From: Mycolicibacterium hippocampi
Lineage (GTDB): Bacteria > Actinomycetota > Actinomycetes > Mycobacteriales > Mycobacteriaceae
Assembly (NCBI RefSeq): GCF_010723735.1
Contig: NZ_BLLB01000002.1
Span: 1,612,001 to 1,676,000, forward strand
Length of the DNA: 64,000 nucleotides
Reading direction: 5' to 3'
Each line of letters begins with the position of its first letter. Position 1 is the first letter of the stretch. Shown here piece after piece: positions 33,681 to 44,030 of the stretch. A program made the translations under genes and the position numbers. The notes under the pieces are model-generated. The model had not been told where the DNA came from. It saw only the letters and a program-made list of their open reading frames with translations, and searched no databases.

Positions 33681-33771
33681 CTGTAAATCCGTCGGCTTAC
33701 GCCTACACAGGTTCGAATCCTGTACCTGCCACGCTGTTCAGGCCCCCTTTCGAGGGGGCCTGATTGCGTTC
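33681..33771. repeat. Right attachment repeat (attR-like), partial tRNA-Tyr copy with hairpin
   Basis: This is a second copy of the 91 bases beginning in the tRNA-Tyr anticodon loop. The tRNA-derived part is 33681-33731; it lacks the acceptor 5' strand and D-arm and cannot make a tRNA. The terminator hairpin is repeated at 33738-33763. Five bases before the repeat (CGGAC) also match the tRNA, with one extra C between, hinting at the crossover edge. Confidence 0.85.
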
Positions 33772-33848
33772 GGCTGGACGCGATCAGGCGGCGGGGCATT
33801 CACCGCCGCGCCGCGGGTGAGCCCGAACGGGCTCGGGGCCGTACGAAC

Positions 33849-34619
33849 TCACTCGGCAGGAGCGGGTATCGCTGACAGTGGTTGACCTTGCTCAGCGGCC
33901 CACACCATGTCGATGCAGAATTTCTCGCCGATCGGAAGTTCCTTCGGCGTCGAGACGTGCTGCCAGAATGCGTTCTCGCTGAGCAGGCCGAGGGTCCCAA
34001 CCCTGACCTCTTTCTCAACTCCTGGAACCCGCACGACGACCGAGCCGTCCGCTACGTCCATCTCGAATCGGTACGTGCCGTTCAGTGCCAGGGGCGGGTT
34101 GAACGTACCTTTGGCCACGTTCGTAGGTGTGTCGCTGTCCCGATGCCGGGTCAACCCCCAGCTGACGGGGGAGACCGTGAGCTGCACCAGGTTTCGGCTC
34201 AGGCTGTCATCTGCTGCGATCCCCATGACCAGGGTCTCGTGCCCTCCGTTCCTGACCTTCGTCCAGCGTCCCTCTGCGCCGACGCGACGAACGGTGCCTC
34301 GAAGGGTCTGCACTGCGTAGACGTTGGTGTCGTCGGACGAAACGAAGTGGCCATCGCGGATGAACGCGCCTGTCGCCACCGGAAGCGCGGGGCTGCCGGG
34401 TTCGCCTGCGCGCATTTCCCATCTGTCAGCGAGACCGCCTGCGGTGTCGGGTCGTTCAAAATCATCGACGAACGATGCACCCGGCTCCAGTGGAGGGGGC
34501 GGGGGAGCGACGGGCGGCGGCGGCGTGTAACGAGATTCGTACGGCGGCGGTTCATGAGCACAACCACTGACCGCCGTGAACAGCAATGCAGCAGCAAACA
34601 GCCGCTTCGACCCCACCAT
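33849..34619 (-). CDS. Lipoprotein with concanavalin-like domain, unknown function
   Basis: The 256-residue protein begins with a lipoprotein signal ending FTAVSGC (lipobox), followed by a proline-rich spacer PPPPVAPPPPPLEPGA. The mature domain has FVDDFERPDTAGGLADRWEM and then alternating strands such as TYRFEMDVADGSVVVRVPG. This looks like the jelly-roll domains with an N-terminal DDF-R motif found in exported bacterial proteins that may bind glycans. It lies just outside the right border of the mini-island. No catalytic residues can be named. Confidence 0.7.
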   Translation of the reverse strand: MVGSKRLFAAALLFTAVSGCAHEPPPYESRYTPPPPVAPPPPPLEPGASFVDDFERPDTAGGLADRWEMRAGEPGSPALPVATGAFIRDGHFVSSDDTNVYAVQTLRGTVRRVGAEGRWTKVRNGGHETLVMGIAADDSLSRNLVQLTVSPVSWGLTRHRDSDTPTNVAKGTFNPPLALNGTYRFEMDVADGSVVVRVPGVEKEVRVGTLGLLSENAFWQHVSTPKELPIGEKFCIDMVWAAEQGQPLSAIPAPAE

Positions 34620-34793
34620 GCAGGAAGTCTAGTCGGAGTTATCCCTGGACCACTGGAAAATGGCGGTGTGGGCGCACCCAGCCGGTGTTCTGCTCGACAC
34701 TGACGATCCCGTGTTACGCAGTAATGGATCAACAAAGGAGGGCACCGCCGCGCCCGGGAATACTCGCTGCCGTTTCCGCGGTAGATAACCCAC

Positions 34794-35216
34794 ATGGACA
34801 AAGCAGCTATCGAGGAGATGAACCGCACGGTGATCGCGGAGTTCCGCGCCACCGGCGGTAAGGCCGGTGGGGTGTTCGAGGGCAAGCCGCTGGTGCTCGT
34901 GCACCACGTCGGCGCCAAGTCGGGTACTGAGCGCATCGCACCTCTGGTGCCGTTGTTGGACGACGGCCGAATCTTCGTCTTCGCCAGCAAGGGCGGCGCC
35001 GACAACCACCCGGACTGGTACCACAACCTGATGGCCCGCCCGGAGGTCACCGTCGAGCAGGGCACCGAGACGTTCCGCGTCACCGCGCGGGCGCTCGAGG
35101 GGGACGAGCGTGATGAGGTCTACGCCAAGCAGGTCGCCGTGGAACCGCAGTTCGGTGAGTATCAGAGCAATACGACGCGGGTCATCCCGGTCATCGAGTT
35201 GGTGCGCGCCGGCTGA
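34794..35216 (+). CDS. Deazaflavin (F420)-dependent nitroreductase-family protein
   Basis: This 140-residue Ddn-type (DUF385) protein has a split beta-barrel with LVLVHHVGAKSGTERIAPLVP and IFVFASKGGADNHPDWYHNL, the segment that contacts F420 in this family. The C-terminal part has TEDFRV-like TETFRVTARALEGDER. Members reduce quinones or nitro compounds with reduced F420. The intact signature and normal length support an active enzyme. It ends directly against the convergent thioesterase stop. Confidence 0.92.
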   Translation: MDKAAIEEMNRTVIAEFRATGGKAGGVFEGKPLVLVHHVGAKSGTERIAPLVPLLDDGRIFVFASKGGADNHPDWYHNLMARPEVTVEQGTETFRVTARALEGDERDEVYAKQVAVEPQFGEYQSNTTRVIPVIELVRAG

Positions 35217-36005
35217 TCACAGCCGCCACAGCGATTCCTGCGCCACGCTGGCCACCAGGGTTCCGTCCTCGTCGACGATCGACCCCCGCGCCAGGCCGCG
35301 AGCATCGCTGTGGCTGACGGCCTGGGCATCGTAGAGATGCCACCGCTGCGGGTCGAAGGGGCGGTGCAGCCACAGCGCGTGGTCGAGGCTGGCCGCCCCG
35401 CCGCGGGGCACCTGCTCGCCGGGCGGCCGGGCGATCGCCACCAGACCCACATCGGAGATGAAGGTCAGCGCACACGCCCGCAGCAGCGGGTCGTCCTCGA
35501 TGGCGTGCCGGCTGCGGAACCACATCGGCTGGATCGGCCAGTCGTCCATGCCTGCGCCGGCGGTGCGGATCTCGAAGTGATCGGCCCACTGCTCGGGTAG
35601 TGGGTTCGCCAGCGTGGTGTCCGGCAGCGCGACGCTCGGCGCTTCGGGGCGCTGCCAGTCGGTGGTCGTTTCGGCTCGGTGAAACGAGGCCAGCATCTCG
35701 AAGATCGGAACCCCGTCCTGGCTGGCGGTGACCCGGCGGGTGTTGAACGACTTGCCGTCGCGGGTGAGCTCGACGACGTACTCCACGTCGACGCCGACCC
35801 GGCCGCCCTTGATGAAGTACGCGTGCAGCGACTGCGGCAACCGTCCGGGCTCCAGCGTCGCGCCGGCCGCGGCCAGTGCCTGGGCGGCGATCAGCCCGCC
35901 GAAGAGCCGGCCGCCGGCACCGAACGTCGCTGTGCTGCGGAAACCCTCGCCACTGCCGTCGAGCTGTACCAGTTCGGCGATCCAGCTCGGCGTCCAGCTC
36001 GGCAT
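35217..36005 (-). CDS. Acyl-CoA thioesterase, TesB-like (double hot-dog)
   Basis: The 262-residue protein comprises two hot-dog domains. The first has GRLFGGLIAAQALAAAGATL and QSLHAYFIKGGRVG; the second has MWFRSRHAI, SLDHALWLHRPFDPQRWHLY and a C-terminal GSIVDEDGTLVASVAQESL, characteristic of TesB/ACOT8 enzymes that hydrolyse acyl-CoA esters. The DHALW aspartate is the expected catalytic residue. It stands alone on the minus strand with a 105-base gap to the methyltransferase gene upstream. Confidence 0.92.
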   Translation of the reverse strand: MPSWTPSWIAELVQLDGSGEGFRSTATFGAGGRLFGGLIAAQALAAAGATLEPGRLPQSLHAYFIKGGRVGVDVEYVVELTRDGKSFNTRRVTASQDGVPIFEMLASFHRAETTTDWQRPEAPSVALPDTTLANPLPEQWADHFEIRTAGAGMDDWPIQPMWFRSRHAIEDDPLLRACALTFISDVGLVAIARPPGEQVPRGGAASLDHALWLHRPFDPQRWHLYDAQAVSHSDARGLARGSIVDEDGTLVASVAQESLWRL

Positions 36006-36110
36006 GGTCCTCCATCGATGATCGGCGCGGTTGACACATGTTAAGTGGCCGACCCCGCGGTCGCCGAACCGGCCACCGCGACAGCGCGGCGGCCGACTCG
36101 ACGGGCCGGT

Positions 36111-37763
<1,653 letters not shown>

Positions 37764-38023
37764 GCGACCTTTCTTTGACGTTGGCTTCCGCACGCATCCG
37801 AAGACGCCGATGCGTGCGCTGTTCCGTCGTTCTGAGGACTGCGCACGCCGGGCGAAGGCGTTGCCGCGCCGTTCCCCGCAGAGCGGGGGACAGGCAACCG
37901 CCGCACCCACACCGCGGTTCCACCCTATTTTCATGGCATCGTTCCCGCGACCGCTGGGGTCGGTTCGGCCGCCGGTCGTACGGTGAGGTGGCGTCGTCAC
38001 GGAGTTGTCACGGAAGGGAGAAC
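37764..38023 (-). promoter_or_regulatory. Structured 260-base leader upstream of the betaine methyltransferase
   Basis: Read on the minus strand towards the methyltransferase, this region contains three inverted repeats: AACCGC...GCGGTT near 37895-37920, CCCCGC-TCT-GCGGGG at 37874-37888, and a perfect 10-bp repeat CGCACGCATC...GATGCGTGCG (arms 37789-37798 and 37809-37818, 10-base loop) only 26 bases before the start codon. An AGGGTGGAACCGCGG string lies at 37912-37926. The arrangement suggests an RNA-level control element; no known riboswitch class is matched. The divergent HAD gene shares the region. Confidence 0.45.
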
Positions 38024-38716
38024 ATGTCCGAGCCAGAGCCGGCCGTGCTGGTCTTCGACGTCAACGAAACCCTCATCGACATCGAGTCGCTGCAACCGCA
38101 CTTCGAGCGCATCTTCGGGGATGCCCGGGTGCTGCGGGAGTGGTTCGGACAGCTGGTGATGTATTCGATGGCGCTCACGCTGTCGGGTCGCTACACCGAT
38201 TTCGCCACCCTGGGCCGTGCGGTGCTGCAGATGACAGCCGAGGTGCACCGCGTCGACGTCGGTGACGACGACCTGCGCGATTTCGCCGCCGGGATGCAGA
38301 CCATGCCGGCACATCCGGACGTCGCCGACGGGCTGACCGCGTTACGTGACCACGGCTACCGGCTGGTCACGCTGACCAACTCACCCGCGCCCCCGGACGG
38401 GCGCACCCCGCTGCACACCGCGGGTCTCGGCGACTTCTTCGAACACCAGTTCAGCGTCGACCCGCAGCGGATGTACAAACCGTCGCCGCAGCTCTACACC
38501 GCCGTCGCCGAGGACGTGGGGGTGCCGGCCTCGGCCTGCATGATGGTGGCCGCGCACCCGTGGGATCTGATCGGCGCGCAGGCGGCCGGGATGAGCGCGG
38601 CGCTGCTCACCCGCCCGGGCAACGCCGCGCTGCCGCTGCCCGGCGTCCCCGCGCCGACGGTCGTCGCCGATGACGTCGCCGACCTCGCCCGCCGACTGAG
38701 CGGAGCCGGCGCATGA
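38024..38716 (+). CDS. Haloacid dehalogenase, type II (L-2-haloacid dehalogenase-like)
   Basis: The 230-residue HAD hydrolase starts at ATG 38024 (GGAAGGGAG upstream). The nucleophile aspartate is in LVFDVNETLIDI, the second motif is VTLTNSPAPP, the lysine is in PQRMYKPSPQLYTAV, and VAAHPWDLIGAQAAGM is the type II dehalogenase ending. These enzymes replace halogen on 2-haloalkanoates with hydroxyl. Its stop overlaps the monooxygenase start by 4 bases (ATGA), so the two work in one operon. Confidence 0.9.
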   Translation: MSEPEPAVLVFDVNETLIDIESLQPHFERIFGDARVLREWFGQLVMYSMALTLSGRYTDFATLGRAVLQMTAEVHRVDVGDDDLRDFAAGMQTMPAHPDVADGLTALRDHGYRLVTLTNSPAPPDGRTPLHTAGLGDFFEHQFSVDPQRMYKPSPQLYTAVAEDVGVPASACMMVAAHPWDLIGAQAAGMSAALLTRPGNAALPLPGVPAPTVVADDVADLARRLSGAGA

Positions 38717-39876
38717 AGATCGCGATCAGCGGCGCCGGGGTCGCGGGCGCGGCGCTCGCCCACTGGCTGCACCGCACCGGCCACACCCCGACGCTGATCG
38801 AGCAGGCGCCGCAATTCCGCACCGGCGGCTACATGATCGACTTCTGGGGTGTCGGCTACCGGGTGGCCCGGCTGATGGGTCTCGAGGACCAGATCGTGGC
38901 CGCCGGGTACGACATCAAGTCGATCCGCTCCGTGGGGGCAAACGGAAACACCAAGGCCGACGTGGATGCCGAGGTCTTCCGCAACATCAGCGGTGCCGAT
39001 TTCACCAGCCTGCCCCGCGGCGACCTGGCCGGCGCGATCTACGACACCATCGAGGGCAAGATCGACACCCGCTTCGGTGACAGCATCACCTCACTCGTCG
39101 ACCGACCCGGCGCTGTCGGGGTCACGTTCGAGCACGCGCCACCTGATGAGTTCGACCTCGTCATCGGTGCCGACGGGCTGCACTCCAACGTCCGCCGGTT
39201 GGTGTTCGGTCCCGACGAGGCGTTCGAGCACTACCTGGGCTGCAAGGTGGCGGCCTGTGTGGTGGACGGATACCGGCCGCGCGACGAGCTGGTCTACGTC
39301 ACCTACAACACCCCGGGCCGTCAGGTCGCGCGGTTCGCGCTGCGCGGTGACCGCACGATGTTCCTGTTCGTGTGGCGCGCCGGCCACGACGACCGACGGC
39401 CCCCGAAAGATCAGCTGCGCAACACTTTCGGCGACGCCGGATGGGAGTGCGAGCAGATCCTGGCCGCCGTCGACACCGTCGACGAGCTGTACTTCGACGT
39501 GGTCAGCCAGATCAAGATGGATCGCTGGTCGCAGGGACGGGTGCTGGTGATCGGTGACGCGGCCGGGTGCATCTCACTGCTCGGCGGTGAAGGCACCGGG
39601 TTGGCGATGACCGAGGCCTACGTGCTGGCCGGCGAGCTGCAGCGGGCTGAAGGCGATCACCGGCTCGCCTTCGGCCGCTACGAAGACCGGCTGCGCCCCT
39701 TCATCGCCGGCAAGCAGGCCGGGGCCGAACGGATGCTGGGGTTCTTCGCCACCAGGACCCGGTTCGGCCTGTGGTTCCGCAACTTCGCGATGAACATGAT
39801 GGACGTCGGGCCGCTGGCCAAGCTGTTCGCGGGCAGCGTCCGCGACAACATCGACCTGCCGGACTACCGGCTCTGA
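38713..39876 (+). CDS. FAD-dependent monooxygenase (aromatic hydroxylase type)
   Basis: The 387-residue protein has the FAD motif IAISGAGVAGAALAHWL at the N terminus, the DG motif in DLVIGADGLHSNVRRL, and VLVIGDAAGCISLLGGEGTG near residue 285, all features of single-component PHBH-like hydroxylases. A C-terminal helical segment (FGLWFRNFAMNMMDV) is typical of the tetracycline-monooxygenase-like branch. It is translationally coupled to the dehalogenase, suggesting oxidative attack on a halogenated or aromatic substrate. The substrate is unknown. Confidence 0.9.
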   Translation: MKIAISGAGVAGAALAHWLHRTGHTPTLIEQAPQFRTGGYMIDFWGVGYRVARLMGLEDQIVAAGYDIKSIRSVGANGNTKADVDAEVFRNISGADFTSLPRGDLAGAIYDTIEGKIDTRFGDSITSLVDRPGAVGVTFEHAPPDEFDLVIGADGLHSNVRRLVFGPDEAFEHYLGCKVAACVVDGYRPRDELVYVTYNTPGRQVARFALRGDRTMFLFVWRAGHDDRRPPKDQLRNTFGDAGWECEQILAAVDTVDELYFDVVSQIKMDRWSQGRVLVIGDAAGCISLLGGEGTGLAMTEAYVLAGELQRAEGDHRLAFGRYEDRLRPFIAGKQAGAERMLGFFATRTRFGLWFRNFAMNMMDVGPLAKLFAGSVRDNIDLPDYRL

Positions 39877-40132
39877 GACCTCAGACCAATTCGCCCGGCG
39901 ACAGCGCGGTGCCTGCGGGTGAGGCATCGCAAAGACCCACCGTCGGCGGCCGGACTCGGCCCCGCATCATTGGGACCAATGGCCATTGCGGGCCCGGACC
40001 TGCGAGCGCATCCTCGTCAGGTGGGCAGTGCGGTGCCGGGCGAGAACGACGTCGACGAACGCGGTCTGCGGGGCTTCGGTACCTCGGTGTCAGATATCCA
40101 GCCGGCGACCGGCTACGGCCGGGCGCGGCCCC

Positions 40133-40990
40133 GTGATCACTCGAGAGGTCGAGGCGTCCGCAGTAGCCGACTTGGCCTTTGCGCCGCCGCGGGCCGCATT
40201 GGCCGCCGTTTTGGGTGACGAAATCCACTTGCTGCCAATTCGTTTGACGGTGGGCGAACCTGGGGATCCGGCATCGTCGCCTCGCCTGGTGCAGGTGCCG
40301 GACGACACACCGGATCTGGATGGTCACGATGTCGTGACGGTTGCCGACGACGGTCCCCAATGGTTCAGGTTGCGATCGCTGACGGTCCGCGGGACGGCAA
40401 CGGCTGTCGGTGACCAGTCCTACCGTGTCACAGCGCGGCGCGTGGTCGGCTGGGACTACGGCGCCCTTCGACGCACACCCGCACCCTCACCGAACCCGAA
40501 CCCACGACCGACTTCGCTGACCGCGGTCGACCATCAGGACGTGAACCCCTGCAGCTCGCCTCATCTGGATGCCGAGCTCTCCACAGCTCGGGTCATGATC
40601 CTGGCCACCCGATCACCGAGCGGGATGCCGTTCGCGGTACCACTGTGGTGCGTCCCGCATGAAGGCCGGATCTACGCGACCACGGCGGCGTCCTCGTGGA
40701 CGATACGCAATGTGTCCGCTTGCCCTCAGGTGGCCGTGTTGCTGGGCGGCGACGATGCACCCGACCCTGGCCGACTACTGGTTCGCGGACACGCCCGTGC
40801 GCACCAAGGCTTTCCACCGCTGCCCGTGCTCGCGCGCATAGCCTGGCGTTACTATCTGCAACCGCAGTTCGCTGTCGTCGAGCTGAGCCACCTGGCGCTG
40901 TGGCCGCGACGCATGAAGTACTACGCCCAGTCCAAGCCGGCGCATCTTGTGATCACTCCGCAATCAGCGACCGAATGTCGGGTCCCCTAA
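40133..40990 (+). CDS. PNPOx-like flavin-reductase-fold protein, apparently two half-domains
   Basis: I take GTG 40133 as start (about 285 residues) because upstream codons look non-coding; no good ribosome site is visible and the start is uncertain. The C-terminal half (LSTARVMILATRSPSGMPFAVPLW, then RIYATTAASSWTIRNV and VAVLLGG) is a pyridoxamine-phosphate-oxidase-like split barrel. The N-terminal half (PRAALAAVLGDEIHLLPIRL and RLRSLTVRGTATAVG) looks like a degenerate second barrel. Such proteins bind FMN, F420 or haem. It overlaps the 3' end of ctpF by 38 bases. Confidence 0.65.
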   Translation: MITREVEASAVADLAFAPPRAALAAVLGDEIHLLPIRLTVGEPGDPASSPRLVQVPDDTPDLDGHDVVTVADDGPQWFRLRSLTVRGTATAVGDQSYRVTARRVVGWDYGALRRTPAPSPNPNPRPTSLTAVDHQDVNPCSSPHLDAELSTARVMILATRSPSGMPFAVPLWCVPHEGRIYATTAASSWTIRNVSACPQVAVLLGGDDAPDPGRLLVRGHARAHQGFPPLPVLARIAWRYYLQPQFAVVELSHLALWPRRMKYYAQSKPAHLVITPQSATECRVP

Positions 40991-43862
40991 GGGATTTTCG
41001 GCATTGGTCAGCTGGGCAGTTGCTCATCGGACGTCGGGCCTTCCTGGTGTCGAGAGAGCGCAGGATCAGTTTGCGGATCTCGCTGGCCCACAGCACGGTG
41101 CTGGCCATCACCAGACAGACCAACCATTGGATAGGGGACAGTGCCTCGGTGGAAAAGGCGCGTTGCAGAAAGGGCAGGTGCACGACGGCCAACTGCAGGA
41201 GCGCCGAGACACCGATCGCGACCCACAGCCACCGATTACCCAAGAAGCGGTGGAAAGCCGTGCCGGTCTCGGAACGAGCGCACAGCGCGTTGAACAGCTG
41301 AGCGAGCACCAGCACGGTAAAGCCGGCTGTGCGGGCATTGTCCAGCGACTCCTCGCCGGCGATCAGACCGCCAGGCAGGTAGAGGTCGAGGGTGAGCAGC
41401 GTGGCGACCGCCATCACCACGCCGGTCAGCACGAAGCCACCCCACATCCGGCCGTCGATAATGCGCTCCGACGTCGATCGTGGGGGCCGGCTCATGATGT
41501 CGTCAGCCTCGGGGTCGACGCCCATCGCCAGCGCCGGGCCGCTATCGGTGAGCAGATTGATCCACAGGATCTGAGTGGCGAGTAGCGGCAGCGCGATCGT
41601 GCCGTCGACGTCAGTGAGGCCGATCACGCCAGCCAGCACGACGCCGAAAAAGACGGTCAGCACTTCGCCGATGTTGGAGGAAAGGAGGTAGCGCAAGAAC
41701 TTCCTGATGTTGGCGAAGATCCCGCGGCCTTCCCGAATGGCTTTGACGATGGTGGCGAAGTTGTCGTCGGCAAGGATCATCGTCGAGGCTTCCTTGGCGA
41801 CCTCCGTCCCGCTGCGTCCCATCGCGATGCCGATGTCGGCGGATTTCAGGGCTGGGGCGTCGTTGACGCCGTCTCCCGTCATGGCGACGATCTGGTGGTC
41901 GGCATGCAGCGCGTGGACGATGCGTTGCTTGTCCGCCGGAGTGACTCTGGCGTACACCGAGCGGTGGCGCACCGTCTCGCGAAACTGCTCCTCGTCGAGC
42001 GACGCAAGCTCGAGCCCGGACACCGCGGAGACTTCCTCGGTCATACCGAGATCGCGGGCGATCCGTGCTGCAGTACGGGGATGATCCCCGGTGATCATCA
42101 TGACCCGGATCCCCGCGCGTCGGGCCCGGGCGATGGCGTCCGCCGCCTCCGGGCGGGGAGGGTCGATGATTCCGACCATGCCGCAGTAGACCATCTCCCG
42201 CTCGAGGGATTCGTTGATCTCGGGGAGAGTGGAAGTCTCCAGTAGCCGATATGCGACCGCCAGGGTGCGGAAGGCATCGCCGGACAGGCGTTCCACGTCG
42301 GCGATGATCTGCGTCCTCTGGACCGCATCGAGCGGTTCGATTCGATGGCTGACGTGGACGTGCGTGCAGCGGCTGAGCACGACTTCCGCAGCGCCCTTGG
42401 TCACGACGGTGACCCTGCCGTCGCGGTGGGCGTCCGACTCGAGACTCGACATCAGCTTGCGTTCGGAAGTGAAAGGGATTTCACCCATTCGGCGAAACCG
42501 CTCGGTCCGGCGGTGCCCGGTGCCGATTTTCATTTCGGCGACCAGGAAGGCGGCGTCGGTCGGATCGCCCTGTACCGCCCACTCACCGTCCTGCTCCTGC
42601 AGCGCGGCGTCGTTGGCGAGACAGCCCCCGCCGAGCACCAGCGCGCTTTGGCGCCACAGATCGCTGCCCTCCGGGAGTGCGACACCGTCACGCTCGATCC
42701 GCCCAGCGGGATGGTATCCGGCACCGGTGACCGTCACCTCACCCACCGGTGTGGCGATCCTTCCGATTGTCATTTCCCCGGTGGTGAGGGTTCCGGTCTT
42801 GTCGGAGCAGACCACCGTCGCCGACCCCAGCGTCTCCACCGACGAGAGCTTCTTGACGATCGCATTCTGGGTGGACATCCGCCGAACCCCGAGCGCCAGC
42901 ACCACCGACATGATGGCGGGCAGTCCCTCCGGCACAGCAGCGACCGCCAGCGAAACGCCCAACAGCAGGGCGGTGACCACATTGTTGATGGTGTGGACGC
43001 CGGACATGAGCAAGATGGTGGCGATCACCACTACGGCGATCGAGAGCACCGCGATTCCCAGCATCCTTCCCAGCCTGGCGATTTCGCGCTGCAATGGCGT
43101 GCGTTCCTCATGCACAGACCGCAGCAGGACGACGATCTGACCCATCTGGGTCGCCATCGCGGTGGCGGTCACCACCGCCCGCCCGGCGCCCTGATTCACC
43201 GCAGAGCCGTTGAACACCATGTCGAGCCGATCCCCGAGCGCGGCCGGCGCGGCCAGTGTCCGGGCATCCTTCATGACGGGCTCGCTCTCGCCGGTGAGAC
43301 GCGCCTCCGACACCTGCAGCGTGGCAGCCGACAGCAGTCGGGCATCGGCCGCCACGGTGTCACCCTCCACCAGCACCAGCAGATCGCCGGGCACCAATTC
43401 GCGGGTGGGGACCCGCTGCTGCACGCCGTCCCGAACCACCGTCGCCGTCGCTGCACTCATCCGGGCGAGCGCCTCGACCGCATGCTCGGCATGCGCCTGT
43501 TGCACGTACCCCAAGCCGGCGTTGACAACGATGATGGCGGCAATCACCGAGGCATCCATCGGCCAGCCCGGCGCTCCGTCAACCGCCCACACGATCAGGG
43601 AGATCCCGATCGCGGCGAAGAGCAGGTAGACCAGCGGGTCGCGAAACTGCTCGACGAACTTGCGCCACCGAGGAACAGGCGGCACGGTCGCGATCTCGTT
43701 CGGGCCCACCTCGCGGAGTCGTCGCGCGGCCTCCTGCACGCTCAGCCCGCGGTCGGGGTCGCTGCCGAGTTGTTCAACGACGGTGTCCCAGTCCAGCAGC
43801 GAAGGATCGGCATCGGCCACGGCACTGACCACGCAAGAGATCCTCTCCGATGGTTCGGTCAT
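40953..43862 (-). CDS. ctpF: P2-type cation-transporting ATPase, CtpF-like
   Basis: The protein has about 969 residues from ATG 43862; GTG 43832 has a better ribosome site (GGAGAGG) and would remove ten residues. Domains in order are cation-ATPase N terminus, actuator with SEARLTGESEPV, membrane helix 4 with AVAAVPEGLPAIMSVV, phosphorylation site CSDKTGTLTTGE, hinge MTGDGVNDAPALKSADIGIAMG, and the C-terminal helices. The PEGLP and layout match calcium/PMCA-type mycobacterial CtpF (Rv1997). It should export Ca2+ or a related cation at the plasma membrane. It is divergent from the CtpI-like gene. Confidence 0.88.
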   Translation of the reverse strand: MTEPSERISCVVSAVADADPSLLDWDTVVEQLGSDPDRGLSVQEAARRLREVGPNEIATVPPVPRWRKFVEQFRDPLVYLLFAAIGISLIVWAVDGAPGWPMDASVIAAIIVVNAGLGYVQQAHAEHAVEALARMSAATATVVRDGVQQRVPTRELVPGDLLVLVEGDTVAADARLLSAATLQVSEARLTGESEPVMKDARTLAAPAALGDRLDMVFNGSAVNQGAGRAVVTATAMATQMGQIVVLLRSVHEERTPLQREIARLGRMLGIAVLSIAVVVIATILLMSGVHTINNVVTALLLGVSLAVAAVPEGLPAIMSVVLALGVRRMSTQNAIVKKLSSVETLGSATVVCSDKTGTLTTGEMTIGRIATPVGEVTVTGAGYHPAGRIERDGVALPEGSDLWRQSALVLGGGCLANDAALQEQDGEWAVQGDPTDAAFLVAEMKIGTGHRRTERFRRMGEIPFTSERKLMSSLESDAHRDGRVTVVTKGAAEVVLSRCTHVHVSHRIEPLDAVQRTQIIADVERLSGDAFRTLAVAYRLLETSTLPEINESLEREMVYCGMVGIIDPPRPEAADAIARARRAGIRVMMITGDHPRTAARIARDLGMTEEVSAVSGLELASLDEEQFRETVRHRSVYARVTPADKQRIVHALHADHQIVAMTGDGVNDAPALKSADIGIAMGRSGTEVAKEASTMILADDNFATIVKAIREGRGIFANIRKFLRYLLSSNIGEVLTVFFGVVLAGVIGLTDVDGTIALPLLATQILWINLLTDSGPALAMGVDPEADDIMSRPPRSTSERIIDGRMWGGFVLTGVVMAVATLLTLDLYLPGGLIAGEESLDNARTAGFTVLVLAQLFNALCARSETGTAFHRFLGNRWLWVAIGVSALLQLAVVHLPFLQRAFSTEALSPIQWLVCLVMASTVLWASEIRKLILRSLDTRKARRPMSNCPADQCRKSLRGPDIRSLIAE

Positions 43863-43913
43863 CGAATCCGTAATCTGTAGCACGAGTGCCCAGGATCGGC
43901 GCCTCGCGAGGGC

Positions 43914-43926
43914 CACAGCTGCTGTG
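43914..43926. promoter_or_regulatory. Palindrome between the divergent P-type ATPase genes
   Basis: CACAGC and GCTGTG form a perfect inverted repeat around a single T. It lies 51 bases upstream of the ctpF start and 104 bases upstream of the ctpI-like start, so a factor bound here could control both. No metal-regulator consensus is matched. Confidence 0.35.
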
Positions 43927-44030
43927 TGTGGCGGCGTCGTAGCGCCGACGCGTCTGATGTTCACCTGCAATCAATCTCACCTCTGCCTGGCGGCAGGGCG
44001 TCCCCTGCCGCGCTGGGTAGGGTCGACAGG

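Larger units (their letters stand above)
32150..33771. mobile_element. Mini-island integrated at the tRNA-Tyr 3' end
   Basis: Two 91-bp direct repeats, 32150-32240 and 33681-33771, bound 1,440 bases of unique DNA. The repeat contains the tRNA anticodon-to-3'-end part plus the terminator hairpin, the classical arrangement of an element that recombined into a tRNA gene and restored it. The inside holds three minus-strand genes (DUF2510-DUF4352 protein, 53-aa ORF, helix-turn-helix protein) and two matched operators, but no recognisable integrase. It is either a deletion remnant or a satellite mobilised in trans. Confidence 0.8.

Noticed and set aside
43863-44030. DosR-type box upstream of the ctpF-like gene, expected from M. 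tuberculosis ctpF regulation
   Set aside because: No sequence close to the GGGACT-N-AGTCCC type palindrome is present; only the unrelated CACAGC-T-GCTGTG symmetry is seen.
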